From Merluccius polli (taxonomy: Eukaryota; Chordata; Actinopteri; Gadiformes; Merlucciidae): DNA of 64,000 bases. The translations under genes were made by a program, and so were the position numbers. Location: positions 190,314 through 254,313 of the forward strand of contig JAOPHQ010002010.1 in assembly GCA_030340625.1 (NCBI GenBank). The letters run 5' to 3'. Below are positions 13,456 through 25,116 of this stretch, piece after piece. Numbering within the stretch: position 1 is the stretch's first letter; each line of letters begins with the position of its first letter. The notes beneath the pieces are model-generated. The model was not told where the DNA came from. It did no database searches and saw nothing but the letters and a program-made list of their open reading frames with translations.

Positions 13456-13698
13456 GTTACAACCGTCCCTGACACGTGTTACAACCGTCCCTGTACACTG
13501 GGACGGTTGTAACAGTGGAAAGACTTTATTAAAAGCAATTTTGCAACCCCCTACATATATTCATAAAGCCACTTAAATACATTATTTCAGCAGCTGACAG
13601 ATTGAAGTTTATAATATAACAATATAACAAATTGGTTATTCCAGTGTAAATGGTTTTTGATGTATTGCTAAAAATTGCAAAAAGTGTTACAACTGTCC
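13456..13698. repeat. GTTACAACCGTCCC direct/inverted repeat cluster
   Basis: The 14-base word GTTACAACCGTCCC occurs at 13456 and 13478. Its exact inverse is at 13500-13513, and a one-mismatch copy (AACTGTCCC) is at 13685. The second and third copies form a perfect hairpin with an 8-base loop. Probably part of an unassigned transposon. Confidence 0.75.
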
Positions 13699-13824
13699 CT
13701 GGTCTCCCTACCGAATGACATTGTTTTGCAGCACTTTGAATTTGTTCTTAAGTTTCACAGTCAAACCAGAAAACCACGCAGAGCAGGCACAATCCACATG
13801 ACATTGAATCAGAGTTTGTACCAA

Positions 13825-14197
13825 TCATTTCTTTACAGAAAAATCTAAAAGCTTTGTCTTGCGATATAAGAACTTCAATTTACAGGCACATTTGTCTAAA
13901 ACTTTTTCTGCAATAGATTCACCACTAAGTGATTGATCCAATGTTAGACCCAGATATGTGACATTTGATTTAGACACAATTTCAGACCCATTACACATCA
14001 CTTTTAAAGTATTTGATTTTGCCAACTTCCCCACATGCTATACTCTGTGGATCAGAGAGGGTCCCCTCTACATCGCAAACCTGTGTCCTATCTGTTAGGT
14101 AAGAAGAGAACCATTTGAGTGCTGAGCTGCTAAAACCCATGCACTGCAATTTAGAAATCAAAATATCGTGGTTCACGGTATCGAATGCTTTTTGCAG
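13825..14197 (-). pseudogene. LINE reverse transcriptase fragment
   Basis: Minus-strand reading gives AFDTVNHDILISKLQ followed by WFSSYLTDRTQ, a typical block upstream of the catalytic motif in vertebrate LINE (L2/jockey-like) reverse transcriptases. After a jump in frame it continues with VTYLGLTLDQSLSGE and a Cys/Lys-rich tail, which normally lie well past the catalytic YADD box. The catalytic segment is therefore deleted and the copy is dead. Its 5' side ends abruptly at about 14197, against the Harbinger element. Confidence 0.75.
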
Positions 14198-14354
14198 TTA
14201 ACCCGGAGATGAGGGAAACTCTGGTTTTTCGGTTTCAAAGCCAGTTCAGCTTACCTAACATCAACATACCTAACCTGCTCACTGGTTTTCTTCAACTAAC
14301 CCTGAGTTTCTCCTGCTCTTAAGCTGAAGCCTGCAGACTGAAGGCAGTGGCAGA

Positions 14355-16079
14355 CATGTCGTGTCCTGGATTATTAGACCCCGATGAATGTTTTATCATT
14401 CCCCGATGAGTACCTGTTTGAGCGTTTCCATTTCTTTGCATCATCATAAACAATATTCTCAGCCCTCACATCGTTCACAAATTCTTTGTATTGCACTTCA
14501 TTTTTTGCCAACAGCAGTTTTTTGTATATAACCTTGGTGATGCAGAGCATGTGTCCAAGACAACTGTCTGTCTGGCTGTCCGAAATGTGACACTTGCACT
14601 GAAACTACTATACACGTGTGTAGTATTATAGTATAATACTATACTATTCCCAAGTCACAGAGCCACCACACCTCACAAAGAAGACTTCCACAGAATTGCA
14701 GGTATCAGTATAGTGTATTTTCTGTTACAGGTTGTTATTACTTTTGTTCATCATATTCACTCATCCTTTACACAAAGAATGCTTCTGCTCTAGGAGGAAC
14801 ACAGAGGTGTCCTCTTACAACTTAGAAACATATAGATAAACCTAAATGCTAACGGTGTAAATTAAAGGAGACAAACAGACATCCCTAAGTGCTAATTGTT
14901 TATGTTAAAAGCTCTCTCCCATGTCCTGGGACTTTGGGGTTATCTTGGTCATAAAATCTAAACGTTATGTGCTAGACAGGGAGGGCAGTTTCAGCCCTCG
15001 GAAATGAGCTAAGTATGGTATGGTCTGGCTCAGGCCTCTAAGAAGTGTGTGCATTAGAGAGGATTCAGGTTTTCGGACCCCATTGGGGGATTCGGACACA
15101 GATTCGGAGAAGATTCGGCCACCATTCAGATGCATAGAATGTCATCCCGCTTGTGTTCTCTGTTAAATATATAGTTATTTACTCAGACACTTTTGGGAGC
15201 GGACCTCCATCATTTCATCATCCACAAACCAGTATTCTGGCAGTCGAGAAGAATATACTACATCAGTCCAAGCAATAATTAATTTATGTCATAAAGCTTT
15301 GAGACTTGAAGCACTTATCAGTCAATTTGATATATTTTAGGGTTTCCAGGTGTGATTGGTTGCATAGATTGCACTCACATTCCCCATCATAGCTCCTTCA
15401 ATAAATGAAGGAGATTATTTGAATAGGTCTGTCCACAGCATCAATGTATAGGTAGGCCTAAATAGTAGCCTTTAACATTCAAAATTAAATATACTTCACT
15501 ATACAGCTAATTACTGTTGGCTCTCCACTGAGAAGATCATATGTGATGCAGCCCACATGATAAACAATGTGGAATGGAAATGGCCTGGGTCTTACCTGGG
15601 TGCATGACTCACAAGTGTTTTGTGAGTCCTGAGTGCCAGATTTGCCCGTGGTGAGTTCATATACAGTATATAGCTATATCCTATGATCAATATTTTGTTT
15701 CCTCCTATTGCAACTGAAACATTAAACTGTATCTTGTATTATCATAGGAGAGTTCGATGGTTACTTACTCGGAGACAGAGGGTACCCCTACCAGGGCTAT
15801 CTGCTGACCCCTTACCCTTTACCCTGAGCCTGCCCTGACCCACAGCAACACTACAACTTGGCTCACTGCAGGACAGGAGCCAGAGTGGAGATGACCATCA
15901 GGATACTCAAGGCCCGGTTCCAGTGCCTTCGTAGGCTCAGAGTCACCCCAGAAAGGGCTTGTGACATTATAGTGGCATGTGTGGTTCTCCACAACATTGC
16001 CACTATTAGAGGAGAACAATGTCCTACTCTTTCCCCCAATGATCCAGATAATAATCCTGACCCCCCTGCTGATTGCTGA
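14355..16079 (+). pseudogene. Harbinger (HARBI1-like) transposase, broken
   Basis: Fragments of the DDE nuclease can be read in several frames. An N-terminal start near 14356 (MSCPGLLDPDE) is soon followed by stops. Then come a block with NLGDAEHVSKTTVCLAVRN (about 14529-14590), the first Asp block GFPGVIGCIDCTHIP (about 15339-15385), ICDAAHMINNVEWKWPGS (about 15536-15590), and GEFDGY...LLGDRGYPYQGY...TPYP (about 15750-15825). The end is the long ARVEMTIRILKARFQCLRRL helix and the DIIVACVVLHNIATIRGE tail, stopping at 16079. Lesions include an extra C after the CTHIP block, in-frame stops in the first exon, and TAG where a Gln is expected near 15450. Non-functional as written. Confidence 0.85.
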
Positions 16080-16257
16080 TGCACGAGATGGAAGCGCTGT
16101 TAGAGACGTGATATGCTTCAATCATTTCTAATTGACCCATCACCTCCCCAGTGTCAAAGAACAACAATATGCCTCTCATTTTATGAAGTCTTCTTTATTT
16201 CCTAGAAGGACAAATGTTGTACAGTTGTTAATCGTTTGTTGTTGAAACAATTAAAAA

Positions 16258-17922
16258 TCATCCACCTGTGGGCACGTCACCCACCTTTAACTGATGGTCC
16301 AGCAGTTGCATTTCCATTTTTGTCTTGGTCATCTGCAGCCTTATATGTTCCATTTCTAGATTTGATTTGTCGATTTGTGATTGTAAATATACCTTGTAGA
16401 GTTGTTTTACAGGGAGCTATAGGAACAGAAATGACATTGAATTTCACAGTGCCATGTGTACTTGGTGTCATTGTAAGTTGTGGGTCAATGCTGAACAACA
16501 TCTTACTGAGGTAAGCTGTTCTGTGGAGGAGGTAAGCTGTTCTGTGGAGGTTGATGGACCTTCTTCCACATTGTAATTTCCATTTTCAATTTTGCTCTGT
16601 TGGAGAGAAATAAGTTGCAAGTTGTATTATGGAACAATACCATTAACTGAAACCAAAGTTATTAAAAAAAAAAAAAGGTGTAAACCTCAACAGGCGTCTC
16701 TACATCTTCCCTCTTTATGGCAGCTGATACAGTGTCTTCATCATTGTCCTGTAATGAAACATAATGTTTGTGTTATATTCTACCCATTATGACAAATCTG
16801 TGAAATATTAAGAGTACTTACACCAGCATGGAGGTCTGTTATGGCAGAAGGATTGATGAGACGGATTACACCATCAGTAACTGGTAGAAAATGAAGATTA
16901 GACAGTTGATGATTACCCAGAAAAGTGCCCCACCTAATTTAAAACATTTTTACAATAGTGTGCAGGTCCCATCACAATTTTTCCAACACTGAGTCACCTT
17001 AAAATAGATTGATATCTGAAAGCAACAGCAGCCAATTACAAAGAACTGTAGCCTACTGCTACAAGAAAAAAAATCAGTGTGCCAAGTTGTGTCTAAGATG
17101 AATGGGTGGCCATTACTGAGCGAACACTAGGAAAAAGGATGAATGTACACGCCATTCCTAACTTACACGTTATGTAGGCCCCTGTGTCCTGGAGCGGGGC
17201 TGGGTCCGATTGGCTCCCCCCAGAGATGCCCTCAGCAACGGGTCGCCCGCTGCTCTGACCGAGGGCCGTCTCCTCAGCCTCTGTGAGAGGCGGTGGCAGC
17301 GGTGGACCGCCACCTGTTTTTTTGAGGGCCGCCTTTTTTCTGTTGGCTATAATGGAGGACAAAATTAAACATATCCAGAAAACACAAATTTGGATACTTT
17401 GGAGAGAGGTGTTGCTTTCATATAGACAATATTAAATACTGGCAGTGTTGGGATTTGTCTTTGTTTAGCAGATTTCCCCAAGTACTTAAATATATCTATC
17501 ACATGTTGAATGCAGCCACTAAATGCTGTTTATTGAGGGCAGGCTAAACAACACCACAATTGCTTGTACTTAAATTATACCTTACCTGATTGAACTATAT
17601 TTTTATATTTCATCTTTAGTTGATTCCAAGTCCGTTTGGTGCCTGTTGGTGGGTTGCACCTGTGCGCACAAACACACATATGGAATATAACTGTTGAATA
17701 AGTGGACCATCAACACAAGACAAAACATTTATTTTTTTCTCCAATTAATACTCACGCATTGACTCGGTCAGCAATTTTCCGCCACGCGAGCTCCCGCTCT
17801 TTTGCTGCTGCCACACTATTGCTTTTATTTAATAATATATGCTCACTTTCTGCATATGCGGTCATTAATATTTCCAACTCCCCTGAGGAGAAGTAGGAGG
17901 ATCGAGGTTTCTTTGTTGCCAT
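16258..17922 (-). CDS. Harbinger accessory Myb/SANT-like DNA-binding protein
   Basis: The second gene of PIF/Harbinger elements, a NAIF1-like Myb/SANT-type protein that binds the element ends and assists nuclear import of the transposase. Seven exons on the minus strand: 17922-17756, 17659-17586, 17346-17167, 16880-16822, 16748-16686, 16596-16507, 16416-16258. All splice sites are GT-AG, all phases fit, and the reading frame is open for 263 residues. The N-terminal third holds the Myb-like trihelix (KPRSSYFSSGELEILM, REELAWRKIADRVNA-like, then TKRTWNQLKMKYKNIVQS). Next come a Pro-rich linker, the conserved DGVIRLINPSAITDLHA block, an acidic DNDEDTVSAA block, and a C-terminal coiled coil rich in Glu, Gln, Met and Lys. 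An intact frame beside a dead transposase is unusual. Whether it is expressed is unknown. Confidence 0.85.
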
Positions 17923-18180
17923 GGTGAATCATGTTATCTGGGCGCCATTGTTGAGGGCTTTTTATATCCTCATGCACGAGCTTCACTCAGGGTTACCTCA
18001 GTTGATTGAACTAAATGTTATCACCTGTTCTGAAAACGAAAACTCAGAGTTTGACAGCTCAGAGTTGGTCAACCTAAAGTTAAGGTTTTAACTCAGAGTT
18101 TGTTGAACCTGCTTTCTAAAACGGCCTCTACTCCGTGGGTAAATGGATCTGGAAAAACTCGCCTAGCCGGAACATTCAAG

Positions 18181-18192
18181 TGCGCATGCGCT
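18181..18192 (+). promoter_or_regulatory. NRF1 site in ppcdc promoter
   Basis: TGCGCATGCGCT matches the palindromic NRF1 consensus, about 220 bases upstream of the ppcdc start codon and just outside the Harbinger element. A non-coding first exon of ppcdc may end at about 18303, where a GTGAGT donor stands. NRF1 commonly drives housekeeping and mitochondrial or metabolic genes, which fits ppcdc. Confidence 0.6.
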
Positions 18193-18403
18193 AACTCCCG
18201 ACGTGCTGACGCTTCGTGAGCCGACGTCGCTCTTCGTTTCCTGATTGGCTGGCCGTCAGTGTTGACGGAAGTAGCGAGGACCAAAAGCCACAAAATACAG
18301 GAGTGAGTTATTGGCGTATGGTTCTTGCACTGTACTGGATTTGGTGTATTTGGTGTTGAAGCAAACCAAACAATTTTTATTCTACAGTCGTACCACCACT
18401 AAT

Positions 18404-21400
18404 ATGCAGACTGGCGTGTGTCTTACGTCCCCCAAATTTGATTTGTTGACCGGAAGTAGTCAATTCCGCGTGCTTGTTGGTGTGACAGGCAGCGTCGCGG
18501 CTCTGAAGTTGCCTCTTTTGGTCTCCCAACTTCTGGAATTACCAGGGGTAAGATGACATTAAACTAAATAAGACTATAGGTTTATTTCTATGATGTGAAT
18601 CCTCAAAGCCGTGCGCCTAAAAAACACGAAATACGTTCCTGCGTTAATGTAACTGACGTGACATCGCTGGGCCGCTAGGTGGAGCTGTTGTACCGTGTTA
18701 GTTGCAGAAAGTAGATAAGCTGATGTCTTACAGGCAAAACAAGTCAACCAAGAGCTTTACTAAGGAGAACAATGCAAAAACCAGATATTATAACTGGTTC
18801 TTAATCTGAAAGTAATAGTTAGTCTAACCAGAATTACCAACTAACTAGCATCTACTTGTAAAGATTGAATGATGGTCAACCTAGAAATCAACCCCACCCC
18901 ACCCCAAAAAATCTGATATGACATATGTTCCTGTGCTGGGCTGCAGGTGGACGTGAGAGTGGTTACGACCGAGCATGCTCATCACTTCTATGACCTGGCG
19001 GAGGTCACAGTGAAGGTCTACACAGACAGCGATGAGTGGGAGGTAAATACGGCTTTATTGGATGATAAAAGGACAATTATTAATCGATAGAGGTCAGATC
19101 TATTGTAGCCATAATGACTTTCTCTCTATGATAGCTATGGACGCAGCGCTCTGACCCAGTACTGCACATTGAGCTCAGGCGCTGGGCAGACCTGTTTGTG
19201 ATCGCTCCACTAGATGCCAATACACTTGGGAAAATTGCCAGTGGCATCTGTGACAATCTACTGGTAAGACCCATGACAGGGGGTATTACAAGTATTAAAC
19301 AGTCTTAAAGGCCCCATGCAATGAGAAATACATTTTCCCAGTGTTCATTTATCTCTGATTATATTCCAAATATATGTAAATACATTCATTTTTTAATGAT
19401 GTTTACATCAAAATCCCTGTCTTTCCTCTTCCTGTAAAATGGTTTCAAATGTTTGATGACTCATCCTGCACTCAGAGGCGTTCACTAATTCCAATGAAAA
19501 TGAAAATGCTTGACAAGCCCCTCCCTAGCTTTTTGTTTTTACCAGAAATATGTAAATATGAGGAATCAAATAGCCCTCTGACTTACGTTTATCTTGGCCT
19601 TTAAATATAATTTGCATAGGTTTTGAATATGTTTTACGACTGTCAGGAGTGGAAAAAGAATAAATAAATGTGTTGACCATTGTATTGGTATTAAAAAGGT
19701 ATTAAAAAGTCTTGAATTGAACTGGTGGAAACCTGCAGATACCTATGATGTTTTACACTGGATGTGAGAGGTTCTACAGAAAATGTAATTATACACCTGA
19801 ATCATTAATCACCTGAGAGATAAAATGGATGATGAATATATAATATCTTCATTTTGAATTGGCAGACATGTGTGGTGAGAGCGTGGGATAACTCCCGGCC
19901 TCTGCTCTTCTGCCCTGCCATGAACACAGCAATGTGGAAACACCCAATCACAGCCCGGCAAATAGCCAGCCTCAAAGACTTTGGATATGTGGAAATCCCC
20001 TGCATTGCCAAGAAACTAGTGTGTGGAGATGAAGGTTTGTATGTATGTGTGTGTGTGTGTTATTATTCAATAAAGTTCCACCCCTTACATTCATGTGATT
20101 TAGATGATAGGATTGCGACTCTAGTTAGTCTTGTTGTTGTAGTTATTTTTGTCCCCCAGACTTTTCTGACACATTCCTTGGTCACGGTAACGTGAACCTA
20201 GTTGACGGCCCTTGACGGGTTCAGTTGTTAAGAAGACTTGCAGCCCCCCCCCCTCTTTCTTAGGAATGAAGATGTTTTTTACTTATAAAGTTGGTAGCTT
20301 TGTTGTTACAAAGGCACTTTGTGACACCCTTTATGGATGTGATTGAAAGAAATGTTCTCCTGATATATGACCTTGGGACTGCCAGGGGGCTCATTCATAA
20401 ACACACACGCAATAAAACATGCTCACGACTTTCTCTGCAAAGTGCAAAATGTATAAACAAAAAAGCTTGCTCGCAAAGTCACACTCATGCATTGCACAGA
20501 TTTCACAGGGAATGATGGCCGGATGAAAACATTCCCTCTCAAATAGCTCATGAGTTATCCGTTTTAACAATTCTACTTCCCAATTAAAACTCTACTAATC
20601 AGTATTCATAAGTATATTATTATATTATATCATAATTATTTATTAATAAGTATATTTATTAAGCCAGGGCAACTGTATATTTTCTTTGCATTATCATAAT
20701 TACACAAGCAGAAAGGTGGTGCTCCAAAAGGCCCTCATGGGGTTTAATGACGCCAGTAGTAAACAAACCCTCCTGTTTTCCAGAATAATTTCCTGGTCAA
20801 AACTTCAGTTTTTTCTCCGTTTCCTTTTTAATGCGACATCTGTTTATGGCAACCGGATATTGGTCTAACAGCACAAGTGGGTATTGTATGGGGCAATATC
20901 GTTCACATCATTTCCTGGAGGCATGGGGACATGTCCACACATGTTCTATTGTCTGTGGAGACTCAAGATGTTTTGCAGTGACATACAAGGTCATTTCCTT
21001 ATCCAGGAGGTTTAAAGATTTGTTAAGGTATCAATAGTTGTTGGTGGTATGTTATTTTGCAGTCCCATATGGACCGTATAGCAAAACAGAGTAAGTACCT
21101 TTTGCTATACGGTTATCTGTAAGCTATACAGAAATTATACACACAATGAGAGAAGGGCTTCAATCAAATAGGTTTACTTAGAATCACACAGATTACAATA
21201 AACCGAGTTAGTCCATGGAAAAACCAAAGCAAAAACAACAAACATCATCTTTAGTGTTGATACCCCTCCCAATTGGTGGAGCTTAGCAACTTCTGAGTTT
21301 TTTCAAAAATATGTCAAGTTATTCACCTGATTTCACTCACACGTTTTAATACACCATTATACTTTTCATCACACTCTGTTTCATATCAGCCTGACCAGTT

Positions 21401-24400
21401 TCCGTGTTTCTCTCAAAAAACATTGTGACCTTGAACATCTCCCATCTTTCCGGAAACCTTGGTGTCCATGTTGTGGCCTCCCTTTCGCCCTGGCGGTCCC
21501 TGGCTCACCGGCCAGGTGTTCCCTACATTTCCCCATGCCATCTGATTTATTATTTTTATTCTTGTGACACGATTATAGTTGTCCTTTTAATGTATTTGAT
21601 TATAACAAATGAATGATCTGTATGGGACTACAAAATAACCCACATTGTTGGGGAACAATCTTCTGTGCATGTGCCATAATGACACAATAACGTTTTCTTG
21701 TTAACGTCCTCTTGAGATAAGACTGGTAATCAAGCATCTCCGAACAGTGGTACCAGAACATGTTGAAGAGCATGGTAATCCTCCACATGCTGCTGTTGTT
21801 CCTCCTCAGCCCGTAACTCCCCAAATCTCTAAACATCATTGAGAGGGTTGCACTGTAGAGTAGAGTAGTCGTTCTCAACCTTTTTGAGGCTCAGGCACAT
21901 ATTATTACTATGATATGTTATGAGCAATCTTCACATTATTTCACACACAGGAGAATGCCAGATTTCCACCAACACAAACCGAGTTCTAGAGCCCGGCTGG
22001 TGCTAGTGCTGATTCGCAGTTGGTTCAACTTGCGAACCTTCTGAGAACCGGTTTGCTTTTCCACAGAAAAGAGAGCCACGTCATTACGTCATTACGTCAT
22101 TACGTCACCGTCTCCGCTTTCCCATACCCATTTCCCAACACTAGTGGCAACTTCAAGCTTTAGTTAGTCTCGTTCATCACAGTTCCAGCAAAGAGTTGGT
22201 GCCTGGAACCAGTTTTCCTGGCCGAGAGCCAGTTTTTTGGCTGTTGAAACGTTAGGAACTTGCTCTGAGCCGGTATGGGAGAAATTTACTAGTTGTTTAC
22301 TATACATTTAAAAGAAATATGTTCATTATATTCTACCATTAAATAAGAAAGAACATTCATTATCTTGCCCATATGATATATGAATGAAGTAAGTGTGGAT
22401 GAAACGGGTCAGCAAAGACAGGGGGTTCCAGTCTAAAGATTAATAGGCAAGAACAAGTCTTTTTATGGCCTGCGAGCAGGTGGGAAGGTTTGTTAATGTC
22501 AACTGGTGTCAAATTCTGCAGACATGGATTCCTTACATTGTATGAGGTTAAAAGAAGGGGTCTGTGAGCGGCTCCTCAGTTCTTTTGCAAACCAACTCAG
22601 ATTTTGTTGTTACTTCCTGCAAGTGATAATAAAGTCTTACATCTTCAGACCTTGACTCTCTCGAACCTCTCTTCTTCAGTTTAAGTGTTAGATGTGGTTT
22701 TCTCCACGACACCGGCTCTCAATCTGCCTTGGTGGAAAAGGGGTAATGGATAGGGGCTCATAGAAATCAGATAGGCAGTTGCATGATTTGTCAAAAAAAT
22801 ATGTATACATCTTTCACTAGCTCACTATTGACTGATTTGTGTTTCCATTACCAGTTTAAACACGCCAGGTCATGCCCGATGGACCATCTCTGGAGTTGGG
22901 CCAAAGCGCACCCGGATTCCAGCAAACTTCACCTTGGCTTGCCTCACGGCACATTGATGTGTCATGAGGCAAGGCTAGGTGTGCTGTGAATTGTAATACA
23001 AAATGTTAGTGTAGACCACAAACCCTAATCATAACAAGGACCATTACACACAGAAAGGAACACTTTCATAGTAAAGAATACAGTATAAACGGATGATTGT
23101 GATAATGGCAACAAATATATTAGAATATATTGTTATCGTAAGTAGGTCGTATAAAACCACCTATCAGAGGCAGTGTGGGTATACCAAATACTCTGTTTTG
23201 TAAAAATAATCCAGCGTAATGTTAAGGGTCCAAAATTAACTTAATGAATTTTGTGTGTTTTACCTGCCAGAGTGGAACTTTTACCGGCCAAGCAATTGTA
23301 TTAATATGTAACCCTAAATGTTTGTATCTGCCAAATGATCAAATCTATATGCCATTGGCTGGTGTTTGGACCCTGATAATGTTACTGTGGATTGAAAGAA
23401 TAGCCTTTGTACCGTCTATACCGTTGTAGAATACACGGTAGACAAATAATGAGTCTAGTAGATGCTCCCTTGTTGATACCCATTGGTACCAGAAGTGGAT
23501 GTCATCGGTTGGTTAGTCTCTACAGACCATAAGATATGACGTCTGAGGCCTTATCCATGACTCCTGTGGCTTTACTATTATTTTTCCCAAATCAGGGTTA
23601 TCTACAGTCACCCTCCAGTGAGAGTTATCTATTGTCACCCTCTACTTGGCTTTGTTGTGCCTTGACTCCTATCCCGGCATTCTATGCATGTTCATTCGTG
23701 AGAAGGAGTGATAAAGGTCACAGTTCTAGTGACGCGGCACTTGGTTAGTCATACTTGGTTAGTCACCAAAACAAATCCTTTTACTGAACCAAAACAGTCA
23801 ACCTGTGGAGTCTGTGTGTGGTGGATAGCTGGTTTGAGCAGCCTGGCCTGGCCTGGAGTCCGACTTATTTGTCTCTGGGGCTGGGCAGGGTCAACTCCAC
23901 ACTGTATGTGAAGTTGTCGTGGATAAACCTCATATAACACAAATAAGAGAGGTTGAGAAAGCCAATGGTTTGAATGATAAAGATTTTATTATCACTTGTG
24001 AACAAGTAACCACAAAGACCGAGTTGATTTGCAAAAGAACTAACTACTCCTACGCGTCTGTGGCTTTTATGCTCCACTCTATACATCCATAAATCATGTC
24101 ATCTCATCCTCAGCAAAAACAAACTTCCACATCTGGTGCTCTGCGGTACCATCGCCTCCATACATGGTGTTGTTATGTACGTGACCTGTCGCTCATCCTT
24201 AAGAACAGAATATTCTGCACATTACTATAGTATGGCCCTGCTAGTTTAAACGTACTTGTGGAACAAAATGGCTCTGGGCCATATAAGTGAACCTTTGATT
24301 GCTCAGTGTTTTTCCACACGTATTAGATTCATATAGCATATTAGCAAGATAATAACTACATATTATCATTAAATGTACATTTCTCCCATAAAGTGTGTGG

Positions 24401-25116
24401 GGTTGATTTTTTTTTTCACACCACATGCCTCATGCACCACAGGTGTACCAGCCCCAGAGTCTAATCAGTCTGACTCAGGCCAGGTGAGGCTGCTTAAACC
24501 AGCTATTATGGGAGACATTTACAAAAAAGTATAATCAGTATATGGTATATGAATGAAATAAGTGTAGCAAAAGCACTGAATCACCAAAGAGTGACTCACT
24601 TACCTATATCTATAAACCTTAGATGTTTTGTGCCACCAATAGTTCCACTCTCAGGACCAATCTTAAACAAAAGAACCTATGTATACATTTCACAGAGGCC
24701 AAAGATAAACATGTGTCCAACCAAAGTGAAAAAGGCTTAATATGATATGACAACATATCGAAGATGGATCCACAAAGTAGGAGATATAAGGTGTAGCCTG
24801 AGCCAAGGATAGGGGCTCTTTGCAAACCAGCTCAGGCTTTTGGGTTGCTTATTACTTAAGTGATAATATAAGTCTTTAACTTTGAAACTTCGTCCCCTCG
24901 ATCTCTCTTATTTTGTTAGCGTTATTTATCTATGACACCATCCACCACACACACACTCCATACAACCGTTGACCAAATATTATATATTGTCATGCATTTG
25001 CGTAATTATCTGACATGTCTTTTATTGCAGGTAAAGGAGCCATGGCAGAGTTGTCGACTATTATAAATGTTGTAAAACAGCACCTTCAGAAATCGGAGTC
25101 ATCTCATCCCACATGA
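18404..25116 (+). CDS. ppcdc: Phosphopantothenoylcysteine decarboxylase
   Basis: FMN-dependent enzyme of coenzyme A synthesis that decarboxylates 4'-phosphopantothenoyl-L-cysteine to 4'-phosphopantetheine. Five coding exons: 18404-18547, 18947-19042, 19135-19263, 19866-20034, 25031-25116. All are in phase and give 207 residues (human 204). The flavoprotein fold begins with VLVGVTGSVAALKLPLLV (about 23-40). The catalytic His is in SDPVLHIEL (about residue 91, equivalent to human His90). The FCPAMNTAMW substrate motif lies at about 138-147, and the Cys of LVCGDEGKGAM is the flexible-flap acid. The start ATG at 18404 lies shortly after a splice acceptor at 18387 and gives an N-terminus of normal length. 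Intron 4 is 5 kb and packed with repeats. A poly(A) signal AATAAA is at 25156-25161. Confidence 0.97.
21958..22744. mobile_element. hAT-like MITE interrupted by an LTR
   Basis: The left part (about 21958-22273) starts TTTCCACCAACACAAACCGA and has phrases such as GAACCGGTTTGCTTTTCCA that are familiar from a non-autonomous hAT family of fish. The right part (22712-22744) reads CCGGCTCTCAATCTGCCTTGGTGGAAAA, the inverse of the left terminus with mismatches. The 438-bp LTR at 22274-22711 splits the two. Confidence 0.6.
22274..22711 (+). mobile_element. Solo LTR, copy 1
   Basis: 438 bp, starting TATGGGAGAAAT and ending TCTCCACGACA, flanked by a 4-bp duplication CCGG (22270-22273 and 22712-22715). 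AATAAA occurs in the plus orientation near 22630, as expected for a retroviral-type LTR. No internal region (gag, pol, env) is adjacent. Confidence 0.7.
23915..24390 (-). mobile_element. Solo LTR, copy 2
   Basis: 476 bp, inverted relative to copies 1 and 3. On the minus strand it starts TATGGGAGAAAT and ends ATCCACGACA. It has a perfect 4-bp duplication AAGT at 23911-23914 and 24391-24394, which fixes both ends. It shares TTCTTTTGCAAATCAACTC and AAGTGATAATAAA with copy 1. Confidence 0.75.
24507..24937 (+). mobile_element. Solo LTR, copy 3
   Basis: 431 bp, starting TATGGGAGACAT and ending ATCTATGACA. The flanks CTAT and CCAT differ by one base. It shares TTTGCAAACCAGCTCAG and AAGTGATAATA with copies 1 and 2 but is more diverged. 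No internal retroviral genes lie between the copies. Confidence 0.6.

Larger units (their letters stand above)
14198..18130. mobile_element. PIF/Harbinger DNA transposon, nearly complete
   Basis: A two-gene element with a plus-strand transposase (about 14355-16079, broken) and a convergent minus-strand Myb/SANT-like gene (16258-17922, open). The outer zones, about 14210-14330 and 17990-18125, are related as inverted copies, each with phrases such as AACTCTGAGTT or AACTCTGG, TTTTCGGTTTC/TTTTCGTTTTC and GAACCTGC. The right end appears to be near 18126 (TTCTAAAACGGCC). The left end looks shortened by some tens of bases where it meets the LINE fragment, so no target duplication could be confirmed. 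It lies just upstream of the ppcdc promoter. Confidence 0.85.
20035..25030. other. ppcdc intron 4, repeat-rich
   Basis: No exon was found in this 5-kb intron. From 20035 to about 21950 it is AT-rich with no recognised element. From 21.96 kb on it holds a hAT-like MITE interrupted by a solo LTR, then two further solo LTRs of the same family, each listed separately. Confidence 0.7.
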
